NCBI GenBank assembly: GCA_025024175.1
Contig: QCXZ01000053.1
Span: forward strand, 11,780,001-11,844,000
Direction of reading: 5' to 3'
From: Rhyzopertha dominica
Taxonomy: Eukaryota > Arthropoda > Insecta > Coleoptera > Bostrichidae
DNA: 64,000 bases
The notes under the pieces were generated by a model. That model was given only the letters and a program-made list of their open reading frames with translations, was not told the DNA's origin and ran no database searches. Positions 59,550-64,000 of this stretch are shown here, piece after piece. A program made the translations under genes and the position numbers. The stretch's first letter is position 1; each line of letters begins with the position of its first letter.

Positions 59550-60216
59550 GTGCACAATTTTCAGTCACGACACGACCACGAGCCATTACAGCTAACTACC
59601 GTTACGCCAGCACTGATTCTGAGTTGCAAATGCGTTTGTGCGCAACCCCACCGCTTGCCATCATTCATCTGTTTTGCAGGTTGAATTCATTCACCTTACC
59701 AGAGATCCGTTCTGGAGACTCTGGTTCAGATACGGAACATTTGCATATTTGTTTCAGCTTAGCAGTATACGTATGCGTTCTTTTAAACGGGTCTATAGCT
59801 TATTTTGGTGTGACATATGTAACATTTGTAACCAGTTTTGTAACCACATTCACGTTCTAAATGTATTGTTACGTGTACGGGTTCATATAGATATTGCTGA
59901 TGTCTAACATTACTTCCTTTATTTAAACACGTGTACTGCAATACAGTAAATCTAAACACAAGCTCAGTGCACTACATTTCACTTACTGGCGCTTAAAGCA
60001 CTTGCTGCATTTTTATTCGCTTGTTTCACCGTACTTAAAATTAGACTTCTGAATTCCCGCCATGTACTAATTCCTTTAATTTCTTCTAAAAATAATGATA
60101 AGTAATGATAGTTAACAGAAGTAATATTCCGTAAATTTTATTCTTTATAAGTAATAAATGAAACATAGTAAATAACAATAAAATTTAAAGCTAACTAAAA
60201 TAGTATTTATAATCAA
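59550..60216. other. Unassigned stretch between two element relics
   Basis: Two overlapping open frames of 78 and 89 codons at 59624-59907 have no recognisable domain. It may include the upstream end of the transposase element. Confidence 0.3.
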
Positions 60217-61298
60217 CAGATCCTTGGTTGTCCAATGGGTTCTACATTAAGTCCAACTCTTGCTGCATTAGTAATGTCAAACTTACTTCACACTTGTCTA
60301 GAAAAACTTCCATTCCAAGTACCATTACTATACCAATATGTTGATGACCTAATCTTAGCGATTCCATATACAGAAACCAACCTTGTTCTACAAACGTTCA
60401 ATTCTTTCGATCAATACTTAGAATTCACAATTGAACTTGAAGAAAATAATTTCATTCCTTTTCTTGATACTAAAATAATTCGTACTCAAAATAACAGTTT
60501 AATTTTAGATTGGTATCAAAAACCCACCTCATCTGGAAGATATATAAATTACTATTCTGAACATAATTTCCATATAAAACTAAATCTTATTAAAGCTTTA
60601 AAAAATAGAATTGAAAAAATTACACATCCGTCCCTTACACATCAAGCTTTACACAGATTATATAAAATACTTCTACATAATAGCTACCCACGTCATTTAA
60701 TTATTAAATTATTATTTGGTAGTANCAATTCAAGGACTTCTGTTAATAACACCAGATAGGTCAAGATAACTTAGTTAATCCCCAAAATATAGTATTTGCA
60801 TCTCTTCCATTTATACCAAATTTAACACATAAACTTACAAAAATTTTTAACGTAGTTCCAAATTTAAAAATTGCAAAATACTATATAAAAACTAATAAAA
60901 AGTTGTTCTCAAAACTTAAAGATAAAATTGACAAAAATAAAAAAATGAATGTGATTTATTGTGTTGAATGTCTGGACTGCCCCTCTGTTTATATTGGACA
61001 AACCATGCAGTCTTTACAACACAGACTGAACCTACATCGTAGTGATGTTCGTCTACGTCCAGATCGTTGTGCTTTAGCTCAGCATGCATCTAGTACCGGT
61101 CATTCTTTTGGTTTCCTAAATACTGCAATTTTAGACATAGAAGCTAATAAATCAAAACGTTTATTTTTAGAAATGTGTTATATACAACAAAATTCCAATT
61201 CTATTAACAAAAGGTCAGATATACAAAATCTTAGTTCTATTTATCGCCAACTTCTTCAAATTGACAGTGTTAAACTAAGAAGAAATAATACAACATAA
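60217..61298 (+). pseudogene. Penelope-like element: 5'-truncated RT with GIY-YIG endonuclease
   Basis: The frame opens at QILGCPMGSTLSPTLAALVM, the RT motif just before the catalytic block, then LLYQYVDDLILAIP with the YVDD active site. It continues with the PLE-typical FIPFLDTKIIR and WYQKPTSSGRYINYYS. An undetermined base and a frame change near 60725-60760 break it. The second frame (to 61298) has the PLE linker (LPFIPNLTHKLTKIFN), then GIY-YIG: VIYCVECLDCPSVYIGQT, catalytic Arg in LQHRLNLHR, LAQHASSTGH, and catalytic Glu in RLFLEMCYI. Truncation at the 5' end is usual for PLE copies. RT and nuclease would act together in target-primed insertion. Confidence 0.9.
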
Positions 61299-61670
61299 AA
61301 TTTATATATAGAATTTTTAAATAATATTTATATTTGATAAATCGCTCATGAATTTTAAGCTTGTTCAACAACTCTATCCTTGATTATGTCGAAAAATTTT
61401 GTCAGTTTTGTCAATTTCACGGTTGGACACCTTTTAATTATTTATTCAGTTTTGCCATACGGCATTCTGTAATAGTTTATTCTTTTACAAAGTTACATGT
61501 TTTCGTCGTTTTGTTTCCTTTAATATTTGGAGTTAACAGTAAGTGTTAAGAAGTTTAATTATAAAAAGTGCATGTTATGTATTTAATTTTAGTGTCCTGA
61601 CGAAGAGCCGATTTTGGTTCGAAATATAGACAAAGTTAAAAAATCCGTTTCTTAATTTAGCCCTAACACC
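61299..61670 (+). other. Probable PLE 3' untranslated region
   Basis: AT-rich sequence following the PLE stop codon and containing the hammerhead-like motif. The element end is not defined, but the CAAAGTTAAAAAATCCG after the motif may be close to it. Confidence 0.45.
61597..61631 (+). ncRNA. Hammerhead-like motif downstream of the PLE
   Basis: CTGACGA, stem II GAGCC-GATTT-GGTTC (with one G-T pair), GAAA, then TATAGAC. Core bases are intact; helix III and a UH cleavage site are not clear. Its place after a GIY-YIG PLE fits the known presence of hammerheads in PLE terminal repeats. Confidence 0.5.
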
Positions 61671-64000
61671 CTTGCCGTTTTCCCAAGAAAATATTTTATA
61701 ATCATTAATATATATACAGCATGTAAGGCTTCATAATTATAAGATGTCGTACTTCAGAACTTCATTTTTCTTCATTTAATCCCAGACTGAGGCAAAATAC
61801 AAAAAGTTGTTCTGTAGGATGGATTCAAACTTGCCGCCAGGTTGAGACCCAACATGGCGGTCAAATGCTATACTTTATGCATCTAGGGAATTTAGCACGT
61901 TGTTTCATGACGTGTCGGTCTATAGGTGATTTAGTTATTCACAAACAAAATTCTCTTTGAATGTTACACATTTTTTGGAGGTTCCGATTATAGGCGAAGA
62001 TTACAGATGTAATTGAGACGTCAGATCGATAATTTTTTGTTGTTGTTTAATTGATTACAGTTTTCATCCCAAAACAAAATTATCTCATATGTGGGCATTG
62101 AAAACATTGACCGTCGTATATCCAGTAATAATTGTTCTATTTCAATAAATTTGATACATGTTTATTAGGATAAAATAAGTAAACCGTTAAGGGTGAAACA
62201 GAAATTATACTGTAAAAAAAACCTAAGAATTAATAACAGGTGGAGTCTTCGAGGTGGTGCAACTATTACTAGGTGTTCTCATTTCATTTGCAACGTTTCA
62301 GTTTTTGTCATGAAACAGGTGGCGCAAGTATAGAAAGGCACTGAACAATCAGTTCCATTATATTCTGATTGCTCCCATAACTGCTTAGATAAAATAAATT
62401 TTTTGTGCATCTAATATAATATCTGACGTAACTAAAAATACCTTACAGTAATTATTATCCCTAATTAGCTTCAATATAACATTTAGGGACGTCTCAACAC
62501 CTAAGGCTTCAAGATTTATTACGTGCAAAGCTCTGAATTAACTAAACACGCAGAAATTAATTTATAAAAGAACTAAGACGCTGCGCTGCATTAACCCTAA
62601 AAGCACACCGCGTGATGAATGCTACAACGACCTCGATCTCCAACACTTCATCTACACCCTTTCTACGTCGAGCTGTAAATATCTCGACCGTATACAGTCC
62701 ACGATTACCTTCTAGCAGGGCTAATTAATACAACAACCTTCCCGGGGTTCCCTGGACGTCCATTCTGCCGCAACTGCAAACCGCAAAGCCCTTCCTACAT
62801 CCATAGGGGCGAGTAAAGTTGTAGGTGTGTACTGTGTATTTCTGGGAATGCTGGTTGGGAACATTAGAGTTTAACGTAAAACAGATTAATGCGGGGCTCT
62901 TGCAAAAGGGCTAGCGAATCACACCGCTGTTGGATTTTCCCCATGTTTTAATAATAATAACAGTAATACTGATGCATTTATTACTCATTCATATTATAGC
63001 CTAATGGATTACTTGTTTATTGTACATATTAAAAAGCCTTTTGGTAAACCAATCACACAGTAAAAACTATCGATTGTGCATTTCGGGATGGGGACGCTTC
63101 CACCTCGTCGTTTTGTCTCCAGTAAGCATCAACTTACACTATCTACTGGCGATTTCATTTAGATTGGTTTAACTTTCTTATTAGTACAACGCAAATTGAT
63201 AACAGAAATGCGCCAAGAAAGAAACGAAAGATACATGTGAGTAACAAATGACCATAGTTTTTTTAAACAATTGTTTAATGGCGGCATAACATATTGCAGC
63301 GGATAATAAACATTCCAGAGCGGTGGACTAAAACGAAAATTGAAAGGGATTAGGTGTTTCAAAGAAACGAAAAAGTTACTATTTAACTAATAGCGGAGCG
63401 CCCGGAGCGTTAAAAGCGTTAAAACCTCGGATCTCTCAGGGACTGGATGAAATTAAATGATTTTTGCGGTAATGTGTTGTCAATAACATAAATAAAAATC
63501 TCTACCTATTTAGAAGTTGTGCATTTGATTTTAAAATACCTAGTAAAAATTGATGATTGCAATAACTTATGTGCTATACAGATTACGCTGTAGAATAATT
63601 TTTTTGTTAAAGTGAAAGCTATTGCAAAAAATAAATAAATTATGAATATTTAAATAAAAATTATACAATATATAAAATATTAAATAAATATATTTAAATA
63701 GTTTGCACTAAAAAATAAAATAATGTTTTCTATTACTATAACAAATAAGTAACATATAAGTAATTATCAAAAATAAGAAAATTAAGACTATTTAAAGAAA
63801 AAAAATAATTATTCAGAAAATGTTTATTTAAATATTTGCTTTTTTAAATATCATCTTCTATTTCACTTATTTGAATCATAGGCACTGTATTTAAACAGCT
63901 GTCGCCGTTTCAAAATTAATGGGCTAACTTTCTTCTCAACATCTATCTGCTCCACGGAATTAAGAAGCAAAAGTTTGTAAATCTAATACATCAGAAATTC
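61671..64000. other. Unassigned stretch to the window end
   Basis: No element was recognised. The block at 62580-62930 is less AT-rich and compositionally unlike its surroundings; it could be host non-coding sequence. The last 500 bases are extremely AT-rich. Confidence 0.3.

Noticed and set aside
62580..62930. Less AT-rich block as rRNA or tRNA genes
   Set aside because: No cloverleaf arms or recognisable rRNA core sequence could be found.

Overview
This is an animal nuclear window, most likely from an insect. It is AT-rich, with scattered single Ns from a draft assembly. It is packed with arthropod-type mobile elements: Tc1/mariner-like, hAT, PIF/Harbinger-like, BEL/Pao, Penelope-like (PLE) and LINE fragments. 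I found no intact host gene, operon, rRNA or CRISPR array. Almost everything recognisable is a transposable element or its relic, so the window reads as intergenic or intronic DNA built up by nested insertions. The species cannot be fixed from the sequence.

Layout, left to right. 0-2 kb: a broken hAT transposase next to a PLE fragment (RT C-terminal linker plus GIY-YIG remnant). 2.4-3.5 kb: copy A of a dispersed repeat; copy B lies at 16.0-17.7 kb. 5.5-6.45 kb: a fold-back block carrying three hammerhead-ribozyme-like cores. 6.5-7.9 kb: two LINE RT fragments in opposite orientation and a possible gypsy tail. 9.5-11.4 kb: two IS630-Tc1-mariner relics. 11.77-12.54 kb: a small hAT element with an 8-bp target duplication. 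13.3-13.9 kb: a palindrome with a tRNA-like sequence in each arm. 14.98-15.33 kb: a 323-bp element with an intact hammerhead core, bounded by a 14-bp direct repeat. 21.3-21.5 kb: another hammerhead-like inverted repeat. 21.6-23.3 kb: a fold-back Tc1-like element made of two half-transposases; a truncated second copy is at 50.15-51.3 kb. 24.8-29.7 kb: two composite palindromes ending in CAGGGTG. 34.6-38.4 kb: three transposons nested like dolls, with target duplications of 8, 7 and 3 bp. 40.6-46.3 kb: a complete but mutated BEL/Pao retrotransposon on the minus strand, with LTRs and a 5-bp target duplication. 48.9-49.5 kb: an inverted repeat with a minus-strand hammerhead-like motif. 54-57.7 kb: MITEs and a BED zinc-finger relic. 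58.3-59.5 kb: a degenerate DDE transposase. 60.2-61.6 kb: a 5'-truncated PLE (RT plus GIY-YIG) with a hammerhead-like motif downstream.

The most interesting thread is the recurrence of hammerhead-ribozyme-like cores (CTGANGA, stem II, GAAA or a one-base variant) at about eight places. Several sit beside PLE sequence or inside short non-coding elements with target-site duplications. PLE terminal repeats are known to carry hammerheads. The short elements here could be non-autonomous, ribozyme-bearing passengers of PLE machinery. All calls were made by eye; no similarity search or folding was run.
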